Part shown: positions 1-9,163 of the stretch, one piece after another
Position numbering within the stretch: position 1 is the first letter of the stretch
Layout of the letters: each line of letters starts with the position of its first letter
From: Marinifilaceae bacterium
GTDB taxonomy: Bacteria > Bacteroidota > Bacteroidia > Bacteroidales > Marinifilaceae
Length of the DNA: 64,000 nt
NCBI GenBank assembly: GCA_016936255.1
Contig: JAFGYE010000116.1
Coordinates: 40,007 to 104,006 of the forward strand
Reading direction: 5' to 3'
Notes under the pieces: model-generated
Database searches by the model: none
Told to the model about the DNA's origin: nothing
What the model saw: only the letters and a program-made list of their open reading frames with translations
Program-made: the position numbers and the translations under genes

Positions 1-424
1 TTCTATCACTTGGAACGATAAACACATTTAGCTCAATAGCATCTGCGCCGGCTTTTTCAATTTCTTTAGCAAAAGAAGTCCAATCCGATGAAGAAACACA
101 ATTGATACTTGCAATTACAGGAATCGAAACAGCCTTCTTGGCTTCCTTGATAAGAGTCAAATAATTTGAAACAGAATTTCCTTTGATGTAAGTCTGAATA
201 TAATCTTCAGCTTCGGGATAACTCGTATTTGCAGGATCCTTACCAATCAGATTTTTAGCTTCGTTGCTGATTTGTTCTTCGAATAAAGACTTTAAAACAA
301 CTGCTCCAGCCCCTTTCTCTTCAATAATTTTAATTTTTCTTACAGAATTTGTAAGTCCGGAACTGCTGACAATTAAAGGATTCTTTAACTGCAATCCCAT
401 ATAAGTGGTTTCAAGATTAATCAT
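1..424 (-). CDS. dihydroorotate dehydrogenase-like protein (3' end outside window)
   Basis: Only the first 141 codons are present; the gene runs off the left edge. The start at 424 reads MINLETTYMGLQLKNPL and continues with a class-1 dihydroorotate dehydrogenase type (beta/alpha)8 barrel: LIVSSSGLTNS near the start, IPVIASINC and GADAIELNV further on. Bacteroidota commonly carry such a cytosolic FMN-barrel protein annotated as dihydroorotate dehydrogenase-like in addition to a true pyrD. The substrate cannot be fixed from this piece. The next gene upstream (yggS-type) lies about 110 bp away on the same strand. Confidence 0.75.
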   Translation of the reverse strand, partial: MINLETTYMGLQLKNPLIVSSSGLTNSVRKIKIIEEKGAGAVVLKSLFEEQISNEAKNLIGKDPANTSYPEAEDYIQTYIKGNSVSNYLTLIKEAKKAVSIPVIASINCVSSSDWTSFAKEIEKAGADAIELNVFIVPSDR

Positions 425-532
425 GCTATTTGATTTTTTAATATTTTTCAATCGGTAACGAACAAATATAGTAAATTCAAAAGAGATATTTACATCCTTA
501 GTAGTGACTTAAACTATTAAAATCCTCAGAAT

Positions 533-1198
533 TTAATATCTCGATCCGAATATTGTACTTCCTACTCTTATCATAGTACTTCCCTCACTTATTGCCAGCA
601 TATAATCATCTGACATTCCCATTGAAATTTCTTTAAATTCTTCTCTATCTGCAAAGAAATCGGATTTTAAACTTTCAAATATGGATTTCAGATTACCAAA
701 CTCATTTCTAATCTGAACTTCGTTGTTAGTGTATGTAGCCATTCCCATTACACCCACAATCTCAATTGATTTTAATGAATTAAAATCTTCCGAGGTAAGC
801 AGTTCTTTTGCCTCATCAATAGTAAGACCAAATTTAGTTTCCTCCGAAGCAATATGAAATTGCAGCAAGCATTTAATAACTCTGTTATTCTTCTCTGCCT
901 GCCTATTAATTTCTTTCAGTAATTTAATACTATCAACAGCATGGATAAGCTGCACGAACGGTGCGATATACTTTACCTTATTGGTCTGAAGATGACCAAT
1001 AAAATGCCATTCTATATCCTTGGGAAGTTCGTGATATTTTTGCGCTAATTCCTGTGGTTTATTTTCACCAAAAATCCGGTATCCACCTTCATAGGCTTCT
1101 ATTATATCCTCTTTAGGTTTGGTTTTTGATACTGCTACCAATTTTACGTCAGCAGGAATTTTCGCTAGAATAGTGTTAATTATTTGAGGTATGCTCAT
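533..1198 (-). CDS. YggS/PROSC-family PLP homeostasis protein
   Basis: A 221-residue protein of the usual YggS length, folding as an alanine-racemase-like barrel that binds pyridoxal 5'-phosphate without known catalysis and buffers intracellular PLP. Visible marks are the PLP lysine in AVSKTKP (K25), the family motif HFIGHLQTNK at about 65-74, and the C-terminal GMSDDYMLAI...STMIRVG block that holds the phosphate. The start ATG at 1198 gives the normal N terminus. It is cytosolic, and its neighbours do not suggest a specific pathway. Confidence 0.92.
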   Translation of the reverse strand: MSIPQIINTILAKIPADVKLVAVSKTKPKEDIIEAYEGGYRIFGENKPQELAQKYHELPKDIEWHFIGHLQTNKVKYIAPFVQLIHAVDSIKLLKEINRQAEKNNRVIKCLLQFHIASEETKFGLTIDEAKELLTSEDFNSLKSIEIVGVMGMATYTNNEVQIRNEFGNLKSIFESLKSDFFADREEFKEISMGMSDDYMLAISEGSTMIRVGSTIFGSRY

Positions 1199-1270
1199 GG
1201 CAAATTGCAGATTTTAAATTTCAGATTCAAAATTACAACTTTTATGGATTTTGATGTGTTGTTTGGGATT

Positions 1271-1963
1271 TTAATTATTTTCTGATAAAATAAAACCAAC
1301 TCCATGCACATTTTCAATTTTTATGGTAGAATCCAATTTTAAGTGCTTCCTTAATTTCGTAATAAAAACATCCAGGCTTCGTCCCATAAAATAATCATTC
1401 TCGCCCCAAACGTTTACCAGGATATCTTCTCTTCGCAATACGTTGTTTTTATTTTGCAATAGCAGATACAAAACATCACCCTCCTTTTGGGTAATACGGG
1501 AAACCTCTCCATTTAATGTCAAATTAAGATTTGCATGATCGTATATAAATTTTCCCACTTTAAATATTTGTTCTTTTATTTCGGGTGTTGTGTTAACACG
1601 TTTTAATACAGCATTAATTCTTCGGACTAACTCATCCTCATCAAAAGGTTTCGTGATATAATCATCTCCACCCAAATCAAAACCTTTTAACTTATCCTCC
1701 TTCAGCGATTTCGCAGTTAAAAAGATAATGGGAACCTCTTGATTAATTTCACGAATCTTTTTCCCCAAAGTAAAACCATCCATTTTTGGCATCATGCAAT
1801 CCAATAAACAAAGGTCAAACTTAGAATTAGAGAAAGACTCGAATCCTTTCTCCCCATCTCGGGCTAAACATACCGAAAAGCCCTCCATTTTTAGAAATTC
1901 ATTTAAAACAAGACCTAAATTAGAATCATCCTCAACTAGCAATATATTTTTAGAATTGGTCAT
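1271..1963 (-). CDS. OmpR-family response regulator
   Basis: 230 residues: a receiver domain (about 6-120) with the acidic pocket E11/D12/D13, phospho-acceptor D55 in LLDCMMPKMDG and K105 in TKPFDEDEL, followed by a winged-helix DNA-binding domain (about 135-228) ending RKHLKLDSTIKIENVHGVGF. The sensor kinase lies 9 bp upstream on the same strand, so the two form one transcription unit. Order and sequence resemble the RprX/RprY-type pairs of Bacteroidales. The targets are unknown; the closest divergent gene encodes a Cys/Lys-rich exported protein. Confidence 0.93.
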   Translation of the reverse strand: MTNSKNILLVEDDSNLGLVLNEFLKMEGFSVCLARDGEKGFESFSNSKFDLCLLDCMMPKMDGFTLGKKIREINQEVPIIFLTAKSLKEDKLKGFDLGGDDYITKPFDEDELVRRINAVLKRVNTTPEIKEQIFKVGKFIYDHANLNLTLNGEVSRITQKEGDVLYLLLQNKNNVLRREDILVNVWGENDYFMGRSLDVFITKLRKHLKLDSTIKIENVHGVGFILSENN

Positions 1964-1972
1964 AAAATAATT

Positions 1973-3241
1973 TTAGATTGATGGCAAAACAATAGTAAAG
2001 GTACTGCCAGAGTTTCTTTTGCTCAAAACATTTATTGAACCTTTATGAGAATCAATGATCATTTTTGAATAGGACAAGCCAATACCAAAACCTTTCACAT
2101 CATGCAAGTCGCCGGTTGGAGCTCTGTAATATCTATCGAATACATGCTTCTGCTCCTCTTTAGTCATTCCAATTCCCTTATCGGTTACCGCAATATAAAG
2201 GTCTCCATTCGTGTTTTTAGTCTCAACTTCTATTTCTGGTTTAGATTCGGAATACTTCACTGCATTATCCAGAAGATTTAACAATACATTCTGCAGTAAA
2301 TCTTTATCACCACAAACCATATCATTTTCCGCATTCAGCCTGTACGTTATGGTTCCTTCCCGCTCTGCCAATTGCACGGAAATAAAATCGGAACACTCTT
2401 TTAATAAGGAGTGCAAATTTATTTGATCTGAATTTAACTGCAATTCTCCGCGTTCCATACAAGCCAGTTTCAACAACTGATCTACTTGACTTTTCAAGCG
2501 ATTATTCTCTGAAAAAATCATGCTTGAATAATGAACAACCTGATCGGGATCTGCATGAATCTTATTTCGTTTTAACATTCCACTGGCCAATGAAATTGTT
2601 GCCATTGGGGTCTTAAACTCGTGTGCGATATTATTTATTAGATCTGTAGTTCGACCCAAAATTTTTTTGTCATTAATCAATGAAAAAACAGTTATCCCGA
2701 AAAATGTACAAAGAATTAAGATGAGAATTAATGAGCAAATAAACATACTTCCCATGCTATCCATTAAATTCTTCTCTCTTTTTTGGAAATAGACATTTAA
2801 TATTGCCTTATCATGACTTAATGCTTTCCGCAAACTATAATAGAAGCATTTACTTTTAGGCTGCTCGTCAGCAGTACTAAGCACTTCGATGGTATATGGC
2901 GATTGAATCTGATAATTTTTGAATTGCTGATGAATAATAGAATCCAAGCGACTCACCTCCATCTTTAAAAGCTCACTATCCGAAGCATTGTATTTAGATT
3001 TAGACATGCACTCACGCATCTTTTCACAACTTTCCTGATCCTTTGTAAACTCATCAACGGACTCATGCAAGGCCAAACCAACCCGATGATTGAATTGCTC
3101 TTCATTTAAGCTTCGGGCTCTGCTTATCCATCGAATTTGAATTAAAAGAAGAAGAAGCAGAACAATTATTGATATAACAATAAATATCTGGATTCTATAT
3201 ATTTTAAATTTTCGAATTGTATTTTTAAACAACAAACTCAT
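1973..3241 (-). CDS. sensor histidine kinase, partner of the adjacent response regulator
   Basis: 422 residues. TM1 (about 18-37) and TM2 (about 166-188) bracket a periplasmic sensor segment of roughly 125 residues containing four cysteines. The kinase core follows without a recognisable HAMP domain. The H-box is NNIAHEFKTPM with acceptor H207, the N-box is LLNLLDNAVKY, G1 is VTDKGIGM and G2 is KGFGIGLSYS, all intact, so it should be an active kinase. It resembles Bacteroidales RprX-like sensors. It is transcribed first in the pair, from the intergenic region it shares with the Cys-rich protein gene. Confidence 0.92.
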   Translation of the reverse strand: MSLLFKNTIRKFKIYRIQIFIVISIIVLLLLLLIQIRWISRARSLNEEQFNHRVGLALHESVDEFTKDQESCEKMRECMSKSKYNASDSELLKMEVSRLDSIIHQQFKNYQIQSPYTIEVLSTADEQPKSKCFYYSLRKALSHDKAILNVYFQKREKNLMDSMGSMFICSLILILILCTFFGITVFSLINDKKILGRTTDLINNIAHEFKTPMATISLASGMLKRNKIHADPDQVVHYSSMIFSENNRLKSQVDQLLKLACMERGELQLNSDQINLHSLLKECSDFISVQLAEREGTITYRLNAENDMVCGDKDLLQNVLLNLLDNAVKYSESKPEIEVETKNTNGDLYIAVTDKGIGMTKEEQKHVFDRYYRAPTGDLHDVKGFGIGLSYSKMIIDSHKGSINVLSKRNSGSTFTIVLPSI

Positions 3242-3427
3242 AGCCTAATACCCCTCCTTAACATCCTTATTTTATGATCTTTTTACAAGCCAAAATTAGT
3301 TTAAATTTTAAGAGTTTTTAATGCTTTAACAATTTATTAACAAGAGATAAAAAGATCTTTTACGTTCTTTAGAATACAATTCAAAATAAGACTAAAACGA
3401 ATTATATTAACATTTAAATTAAAAAAC

Positions 3428-3784
3428 ATGAAAAAGTTATTATTTGGACTTCTATTTGTATTTGCTGTAAATGTAGTAAGCTTTGCTGCACAACCTGCAA
3501 TTTCAATCATCGATAATGAAATTTCTTTATCTCAGGATCAAGATCAAAAACAGGATCAGGAGAAGAAAAAAGTTGAAAAGAAAAAATGTGAAAAAAACTG
3601 CACAAAAGCCTGTTGCACAAAAGACGCTAAAGCTGAAAAATGTGATAAGGCAAAAAAATGCACAAAGGAAGCCAAAGCAGAAAAGTGTGAAAAAGACAGT
3701 AAAAAATCTTGTTGTACTAAAGAAGCTAAGACAGATACAAAATGCACTAAAGACTGCAAAAAAGAATGTTGTAAGAAATCATAA
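3428..3784 (+). CDS. exported Cys/Lys-rich small protein, metallothionein-like composition
   Basis: 118 residues: a signal peptide of about 20 residues (MKKLLFGLLFVFAVNVVSFAA), a short acidic/Gln stretch, then about 70 residues made almost only of Lys, Cys, Glu, Asp, Thr and Ala. There are 13 cysteines, several as CC pairs within repeated KxCxK and CCTK motifs (ACCTK, SCCTK, ECCKK). I know no defined family for it. The composition suggests binding of soft metal ions or thiol chemistry in the periplasm, which is inference. It is divergent from a two-component system and is followed by its own terminator. Confidence 0.8.
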   Translation: MKKLLFGLLFVFAVNVVSFAAQPAISIIDNEISLSQDQDQKQDQEKKKVEKKKCEKNCTKACCTKDAKAEKCDKAKKCTKEAKAEKCEKDSKKSCCTKEAKTDTKCTKDCKKECCKKS

Positions 3785-3807
3785 GGATATCTTAGATATT
3801 TTTAAAC

Positions 3808-3834
3808 CCTTCAAAATAATTGAAGGGTTTTTTT
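3808..3834 (+). terminator. intrinsic terminator after the Cys-rich protein gene
   Basis: Inverted repeat AACCCTTCAA / TTGAAGGGTT followed by a run of T about 20 bp after the stop codon. Confidence 0.8.
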
Positions 3835-3900
3835 ATGCAGTTTGGTACAATTTATGTTATTATTTACAAGATAATTTAATGGAATATAAATTGTTTTGCG

Positions 3901-4479
3901 ATGAAAAATCTGTTGTTTTTAGTTATTGGTATTTTCGGTTTTTCCGGTGTATTTTCCCAGAATGTTGAAAGATACATGGAATATCATGATAAAGGGAGAA
4001 CGCTTATATTACAGGGAGAATATGAAAAAGCCGTCCTTTACTTAGACACTGCAATTAATATTATGCCATACTATTCCACCATTTTTCAAGATCGTGGATA
4101 CGCAAAAATGCAATTAAAGAAATACGCCGAAGCAATTCTTGATTTTGATCATGTGTTGAGCAAAAAACCTTATTTATCGGAAGTACGACTACAAAGAGGC
4201 ATGGCACTTTACCACCTAAATCGTTTAAACGAATCAGAATCTGATTTAATCGAAGTCTTAAACAGCAATCCAAATAAAAGCCGGGAGGTAATTATTTATC
4301 TTGATAACATTCAAAAAGAACGGGAAATAACAGCACAACAAAATTATGATGCGATGCTGCAGTCAATTCGATTTCAAGTCGAAAATGAACGACTTTACCG
4401 GGCTCGCCATCGGGAAGAAGTGATCTGGAATACTGTAGTTCCTTTGGCATTCTGGACTACTGTATTTTTAACCTGGTAA
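3901..4479 (+). CDS. exported tetratricopeptide-repeat protein
   Basis: 192 residues with a signal peptide (MKNLLFLVIGIFGFSGVFSQ) and about three TPR units between residues 20 and 125, including EYEKAVLYLDTAINIMP, KYAEAILDFDHVL and RLNESESDLIEVL. The C-terminal part is charged and ends in a short hydrophobic segment (VVPLAFWTTVFLTW) that may be a membrane tail. The function is unknown; TPRs normally mediate protein contacts. The last 12 bp overlap the end of the convergent antiporter gene. Confidence 0.8.
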   Translation: MKNLLFLVIGIFGFSGVFSQNVERYMEYHDKGRTLILQGEYEKAVLYLDTAINIMPYYSTIFQDRGYAKMQLKKYAEAILDFDHVLSKKPYLSEVRLQRGMALYHLNRLNESESDLIEVLNSNPNKSREVIIYLDNIQKEREITAQQNYDAMLQSIRFQVENERLYRARHREEVIWNTVVPLAFWTTVFLTW

Positions 4480-6486
4480 ATCTAAATCGGTCTTGATTGA
4501 CTTTCTTTTGAACGAAATTGATTTCCCCTTAAAACGAGCTTTATTATAACTAGGTAAGTCTGTATCTTCCATTTTTAAACGAACTTTTTCCAGGCTTTCC
4601 ACAGAACCAACAACGGTTAGTACATCACCCAATCGAAGTCGTGTATATCCAGTTGAAATCAAGGTGTTATTATTACGTTTGGTAGCCAAAATAATAACAT
4701 CAGTAGGAATTTGCAGATCCCTTAAAGTGATGCCATGCAATTCTTTATTTTGCATTTCAATGTCTACAGTATCCTGATCTTTCTCCATACCAAGTAACAA
4801 TGAGGTTGCAATAGGTGATCGCACCAGGTGATCCATTAAGCTTACCATTACAGTAGAGGGTTCAACAATCAGAGCTCCAAGCTCGTGGAACTTGCTTACA
4901 TAACTCCTCTCATTTACCCTAACAACCACATCCCGGGTCCCAAAATGCTCGTAAGCTAATTCACAAAACTTAAGATTTTCCTCATCTTGGTTCAATAATA
5001 CTATGGCATCGGCTTTATCCACTTCAAGTCTCTTTAATTCAATCAGACTTAATTCTTTTACATGAGTTACATCTACCCCATGGTATTCCAGCTTGGCTCT
5101 CTCCTCATTACGGGTTACTAATTTAACAACCCAGCCATGTTCCATTAACTGACGTGCTAAAGCAAGTGATTGTCCCTCCAAACCAAAAATAATCGCTTTT
5201 TGAATCTTATTTTCATGCAATAGTTCTTTCTTCTTATGGCTCTCTCCAACCATTAAAATAAACCATTTAAAAAGTGGCGGACCGCATATCTCATTGAGTA
5301 CAATAACTCCAATTAATATAGCTCCAAATTGAGGCCCCCAGTCGGGATATTTCACTGCCACTACCGATACTAATCCAATTGCAACTCCAGCCTGAGTAAC
5401 ATATGGCATCCACGAAAACCTGTTTATCCTGAACGGATCACCTCCTAAAGTTCCTCCGATAAATGCCCCAATAGCCATACTGATCAGTCTAATTGCAAAG
5501 AACAACAGTGCCACCGCCCATGTTTGAGCTAGAATATCTAAAGAAACTGATGCACCAGTTAGAGTATAAAAAATAATGTAAATAGTTGGAACAACCAATT
5601 CAATAATTTTAATAAACTCTCTGCGATAGCTTCCAAAATTAACTACAACAAAGCTTCCAATAATACAAATCAACAAAGGTTCGATATACAATTCAAACCC
5701 AAGTAAATTTTGGCTTTCTGCGCCTACGAAATGAGCCAACAAATAAATGCCATATCCCATTACAACGAGAAGAATGGCTTTTTGCATGGTAGGTATTCCA
5801 CGAGCCAAAAGCCAATTAATAGTTTGACCCAGCAAAAAACCGATTAAAATAGAAAGACATAATTCTCCAATTAGAATAACAACTAACCAAATATCAAATG
5901 GAACTTTAGAAATTAAAGCTCCGGAAATGGCAAAACAAATGGTAAACAAAATGATTACCAGAACATCCTTTATTACGGTAACTCCAATAGCGGTTTGTGT
6001 ATATGGCCCTTTCGCCCTCATCTCATTAATTACTGCAATTGCAGATGCCGGAGAGCGGGTAATAAAGATGGTCCCAACAAGCAAAGCAATGGCAAGTTTC
6101 ACTTGCCATTCGAGCTGTGCCATAAATGGTAGTCTTCTTGATAAAAAGAAAATCGCGAAAACACTCAAACCAAATGTAAAAAAAAGCTGACTAAAAGTCA
6201 TCCATTTAATACTTTTCATCCTTCCCTTCAACTCCTTTAAGTAAAGTTCTGCCCCTGCAGCAAAAGCAATAAAAGCCAAACATATTTCGTTTATGAAATG
6301 CAGTTGCGTAATGGCCTTTAGCGGGACGAAGTTTAAAATAAATGGTCCTGAGAGAATTCCAATAAAGAGAAGACCTGTTATAATAGGTAATTTAACCTTA
6401 GGAAAATAACGTGAGATTCTATTTGCAGCAACTGCAACAATTAAAAACCCCATGATTAAAACAAATATTTCCAAATAATTATTCAT
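4468..6486 (-). CDS. cation:proton antiporter with TrkA/RCK regulatory domains (CPA2 family)
   Basis: 672 residues. The first about 400 residues form a 12-13 helix Na+/H+ exchanger (CPA2, KefB/RosB-like) domain. A Rossmann-type TrkA-N domain follows (about 425-545, beginning KAIIFGLEGQSLALARQL), then a TrkA-C domain (about 560-640, containing GITLRDLQIP and GDVLTVVGS). Family members export K+ or Na+ in exchange for H+ at the inner membrane, gated by nucleotide binding to the RCK domain. The exact ion is not readable from sequence. A gap of about 400 bp separates it from the next gene. Confidence 0.9.
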   Translation of the reverse strand: MNNYLEIFVLIMGFLIVAVAANRISRYFPKVKLPIITGLLFIGILSGPFILNFVPLKAITQLHFINEICLAFIAFAAGAELYLKELKGRMKSIKWMTFSQLFFTFGLSVFAIFFLSRRLPFMAQLEWQVKLAIALLVGTIFITRSPASAIAVINEMRAKGPYTQTAIGVTVIKDVLVIILFTICFAISGALISKVPFDIWLVVILIGELCLSILIGFLLGQTINWLLARGIPTMQKAILLVVMGYGIYLLAHFVGAESQNLLGFELYIEPLLICIIGSFVVVNFGSYRREFIKIIELVVPTIYIIFYTLTGASVSLDILAQTWAVALLFFAIRLISMAIGAFIGGTLGGDPFRINRFSWMPYVTQAGVAIGLVSVVAVKYPDWGPQFGAILIGVIVLNEICGPPLFKWFILMVGESHKKKELLHENKIQKAIIFGLEGQSLALARQLMEHGWVVKLVTRNEERAKLEYHGVDVTHVKELSLIELKRLEVDKADAIVLLNQDEENLKFCELAYEHFGTRDVVVRVNERSYVSKFHELGALIVEPSTVMVSLMDHLVRSPIATSLLLGMEKDQDTVDIEMQNKELHGITLRDLQIPTDVIILATKRNNNTLISTGYTRLRLGDVLTVVGSVESLEKVRLKMEDTDLPSYNKARFKGKSISFKRKSIKTDLDLPG

Positions 6487-6898
6487 TCAATTAGATTAAG
6501 GTTAAAAAGATCGTTTGCATTTGTCTTACTTATTCCAATTTTAAGATACAGAATTATATCAATCAAAGCAACGAGGTAAATTGATTAGCCATTTATTTGG
6601 AAAAAAAATTAGAGTGCCGATTCATTAAAATAATGCGGATTGATAATGAAAAAACAGGTTTACTACTCTAGTAGTTGCCTCACAAACATTTAAATTGTTC
6701 ATATCCGAACACCAACTGTACGATATCCAACACTATTAAGACTGCATAAAAACAACCCAAGTCCGCTACATTCTGACACACACACAATTACAGCTAATGG
6801 CACAAATCCTGATATATAAAAAGTGTAAAACAAGTATGATTTAATACGAATCATAATTTTATTGAATTAAAAAACAATTAACGAATTAACCAACTCAA
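6487..6898. other. intergenic region, 412 bp, no gene seen
   Basis: AT-rich stretch between two divergently oriented genes. I see no ORF with coding character, RNA gene or strong hairpin. It presumably carries the promoters of the antiporter gene and the HExxH lipoprotein gene. Confidence 0.6.
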
Positions 6899-7864
6899 AT
6901 GAAAAACTATTGTTTTATATGGATTTTCCTCTTTCTAGGCATAGAATTAATGTCCTGTTCATTGAGTATGGCTAAGTCATATGAACTTAAAGAAATTGAG
7001 GATATTCTGAAGGATACCAAAGCCTTGTGTTTGGAAGACAATGGCATGCTTTGGGGAAGAACTCTTGATGTTCCAATTCTTTTGATCGATAAAGAAAATG
7101 GAAGAATCTACTCAAATAAAAATAGCAAGAAGCTAGGTTTAAACCCCTATAATGAAATTTACACCGGTATTCTCCCAAATTTTGTTGATGTGATAAAAGG
7201 ACCAGCCAAAATCGGCAATCAAATTTGGGCCGTTATCCCACTTCCATTGCCTGAAGATAAAATTGAAAAACAATGTATTATTCTTCATGAAGCATTTCAT
7301 TGTGTTCAACCTGAAATGGATTTGAAACCAGAACCTTATAACAACAACCATATGGACGAAATGGAAGCTCGTTTTTGGTTGAAACTGGAGTGGAAAGCAC
7401 TTGAACTGGCGCTGCAAAGCGAGGGGGAAAATAAAAAACAAGCAATTACTGATGCGCTCTGTTTTCGACATTACCGCAGAGCTTTGTTTGGCAAATGTGA
7501 CGGCTGTGAGAATCGATTTGAGATTCATGAAGGCATGGCGGAATATACAGCTCAAAAACTATGCAGAAACGATAAAGATTTAAAGATATACTTGCAAAAT
7601 AAGCTGCATTCAATGTGGGAATCTCCTTCTTTTGTAAACTGTTTCGCATATTTTTCCGGCCCTGTTTATGCATACCTTCTTGACAAAACAGAAACCAACT
7701 GGCGAACACACTTAGGTGCCAGAGATGATATCGCAGCAATAGTTCAATCGACCTATGAAATTTCCTTACCATTCGATATTTATATGGAGGCAGAGGAAAG
7801 ATCAGTGCTTTATAGTGGAGCCCAAATAATGGGTGAAGAATTAGATCGTGAGCTTGCTTTATAA
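6899..7864 (+). CDS. putative lipoprotein with zinc-metallopeptidase (HExxH) motif
   Basis: 321 residues. The N terminus is hydrophobic and ends in a lipobox-like IELMSCS, so it is probably a lipoprotein. Residues 130-134 read HEAFH inside IILHEAFHCVQPE, the classic HExxH zinc-binding helix. Acidic residues 20-22 positions later (HMDEMEARFW, E154/E156) could supply the third ligand, as in gluzincins. A second helical block (FEIHEGMAEYTAQKL) resembles the G-x-AEY elements of such folds. I do not recognise the family. A self-contained hairpin follows the gene, so it is likely monocistronic. Confidence 0.7.
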   Translation: MKNYCFIWIFLFLGIELMSCSLSMAKSYELKEIEDILKDTKALCLEDNGMLWGRTLDVPILLIDKENGRIYSNKNSKKLGLNPYNEIYTGILPNFVDVIKGPAKIGNQIWAVIPLPLPEDKIEKQCIILHEAFHCVQPEMDLKPEPYNNNHMDEMEARFWLKLEWKALELALQSEGENKKQAITDALCFRHYRRALFGKCDGCENRFEIHEGMAEYTAQKLCRNDKDLKIYLQNKLHSMWESPSFVNCFAYFSGPVYAYLLDKTETNWRTHLGARDDIAAIVQSTYEISLPFDIYMEAEERSVLYSGAQIMGEELDRELAL

Positions 7865-7898
7865 AACACATAATTAATCTTTTACCATAGATGTAAAT

Positions 7899-7926
7899 TA
7901 CTGGGCAGCCAAAATAGCTGCCCAGT
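7899..7926 (+). terminator. intrinsic terminator
   Basis: Strong inverted repeat TACTGGGCAGC / GCTGCCCAGTA with a 7-base loop followed by GTTTTC, about 35 bp after the HExxH lipoprotein gene. Confidence 0.75.
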
Positions 7927-7985
7927 AGTTTTCTATTTACTTTGGTTTAGACTTTACGTATCTTTAATTACTAAATGAAAATATC

Positions 7986-8255
7986 ATGGATATATTATTG
8001 GATCAAGGTTGGAGCGAAATTGACAGTAAATTGGTTAAAAATTATGAACTCCCAAACTTCATTGAGGCGATAAATTTTATAAACTTAGTGGCTTCAGAAG
8101 CTGAAAACATGAATCATCATCCAGATATTAAACTGTACAATTACAAAAATGTACGCCTAATTTTAACCACTCACTCCAAGGGTAAAATCACAAAAAAAGA
8201 CATTATCCTTGCCAAAAGCATCGACAAAATATTTGACTCGATGAAAGTCTTTTAG
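7986..8255 (+). CDS. pterin-4a-carbinolamine dehydratase (PCD/DCoH family)
   Basis: 89 residues, a typical length. It carries the family signature of a His-His-Pro triad with downstream aromatic, His and Asp: ENMNHHPDI (H44, H45), Y51, H63 in TTHSKG and D72. The enzyme dehydrates 4a-hydroxytetrahydropterin formed by aromatic amino acid hydroxylases. No hydroxylase gene is in view. It converges with and overlaps by 4 bp the phenylalanine biosynthetic gene pheA, so both neighbours concern Phe metabolism, although they lie on opposite strands. Confidence 0.9.
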   Translation: MDILLDQGWSEIDSKLVKNYELPNFIEAINFINLVASEAENMNHHPDIKLYNYKNVRLILTTHSKGKITKKDIILAKSIDKIFDSMKVF

Positions 8256-9091
8256 GTGATCACAATACCTTTGTTATAAGTACCCAATACTTGCATTCCT
8301 TTCGTATAGTCTGATATTTTATCTAAGGCATTCCTAAACTGCCTTGGCCCCTGAAATTCCAAATCGACATGAAAAAAGTATTGCCAATTGATACCCGGAA
8401 TTGGTAAAGATTGAATCTTCGAAAGATTAATGTTCTCCTTGGCAAAACAATCCAAAATATAAGACAAGCTCCCCGGTTTATGACTGGTACTAAAGTATAG
8501 TGATGCTTTATTGTACCCTCCGTTTGGAACAACATCTTTCTTTCTCTTTAAAACAAAAAAACGGGTTTGATTGTCTTTTATGCTTTCAATTTCCTCAGCT
8601 ATAATTTCCAATCCATACAATTCTGCCGGATAATCACCGGCAATAGCTCCCACACCCATCAATTGATTGTTTCTTACATTCTTCGCACTTAAGGCCGTAT
8701 CCTCCATTTCCACCAATTTAATATTTGGATGATCGTGAAAGAAAGCACGACACTGATGAATTGCCATTGGATGAGAATGAACCTCTTTTAAATCTTCAAT
8801 TTTTTGCCCGGGCAAAGCCATTAAATTTTGCTTAATTCTCAAAAATATCTCCCCTTCAATTACAAGACCGGAATCCTGAAGAAGCCCGTAATTCTGAAGA
8901 ATACTTCCGGCAATAGAATTTTCAATCGCCATTATTCCACCATCGCATACCGATTCATCCTGTATTAATTCAACAAGTGTGGCGAAATTACCGGCAGGAA
9001 TAATTTCAACATCTTCTCCGTAATAGGCATTGGCAGCCAAATGGTGAAAACACCCCTCAACTCCTTGAATTACAATTTTTCTTTTCTTCAT
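8252..9091 (-). CDS. pheA: prephenate dehydratase
   Basis: 279 residues from the ATG at 9091; a GTG at 9115 is also in frame but lies in the attenuator T-run, so I prefer 9091. A PDT domain (about 1-185, with IENSIAGSI, HPMAIHQC and KDNQTRFFVL) makes phenylpyruvate from prephenate. A C-terminal ACT domain (about 190-275) is normally the Phe feedback site. The usual ESRP motif of the ACT domain reads QSLP here. There is no chorismate mutase domain. Expression should be governed by the double Phe attenuator directly upstream (9121-9600). Confidence 0.93.
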   Translation of the reverse strand: MKKRKIVIQGVEGCFHHLAANAYYGEDVEIIPAGNFATLVELIQDESVCDGGIMAIENSIAGSILQNYGLLQDSGLVIEGEIFLRIKQNLMALPGQKIEDLKEVHSHPMAIHQCRAFFHDHPNIKLVEMEDTALSAKNVRNNQLMGVGAIAGDYPAELYGLEIIAEEIESIKDNQTRFFVLKRKKDVVPNGGYNKASLYFSTSHKPGSLSYILDCFAKENINLSKIQSLPIPGINWQYFFHVDLEFQGPRQFRNALDKISDYTKGMQVLGTYNKGIVIT

Positions 9092-9120
9092 GGTTATAGT
9101 TAGATTTTGTATCACAAAAA

Positions 9121-9144
9121 AGAGTCCCGATTAATCAGGACCCT
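9121..9144 (-). terminator. pheA-proximal attenuator terminator with antiterminator alternative
   Basis: On the minus strand AGGGTCCTGA / TCGGGACTCT forms a 10-bp stem (with wobble pairs) and a TTAA loop, followed by a T-run ending just before pheA. Its 5' arm (TCCTG, 9136-9140) can instead pair with CAGGA (9178-9182) at the end of leader peptide 2, giving a mutually exclusive antiterminator. Confidence 0.85.
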
Positions 9145-9163
9145 TTGTGAATAATATTACATT

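Noticed and set aside
3483..3968. Overlapping +2 frame through the Cys-rich gene
   Set aside because: A Lys-rich shadow of the real gene caused by AAA-rich composition; no signal peptide or start context.
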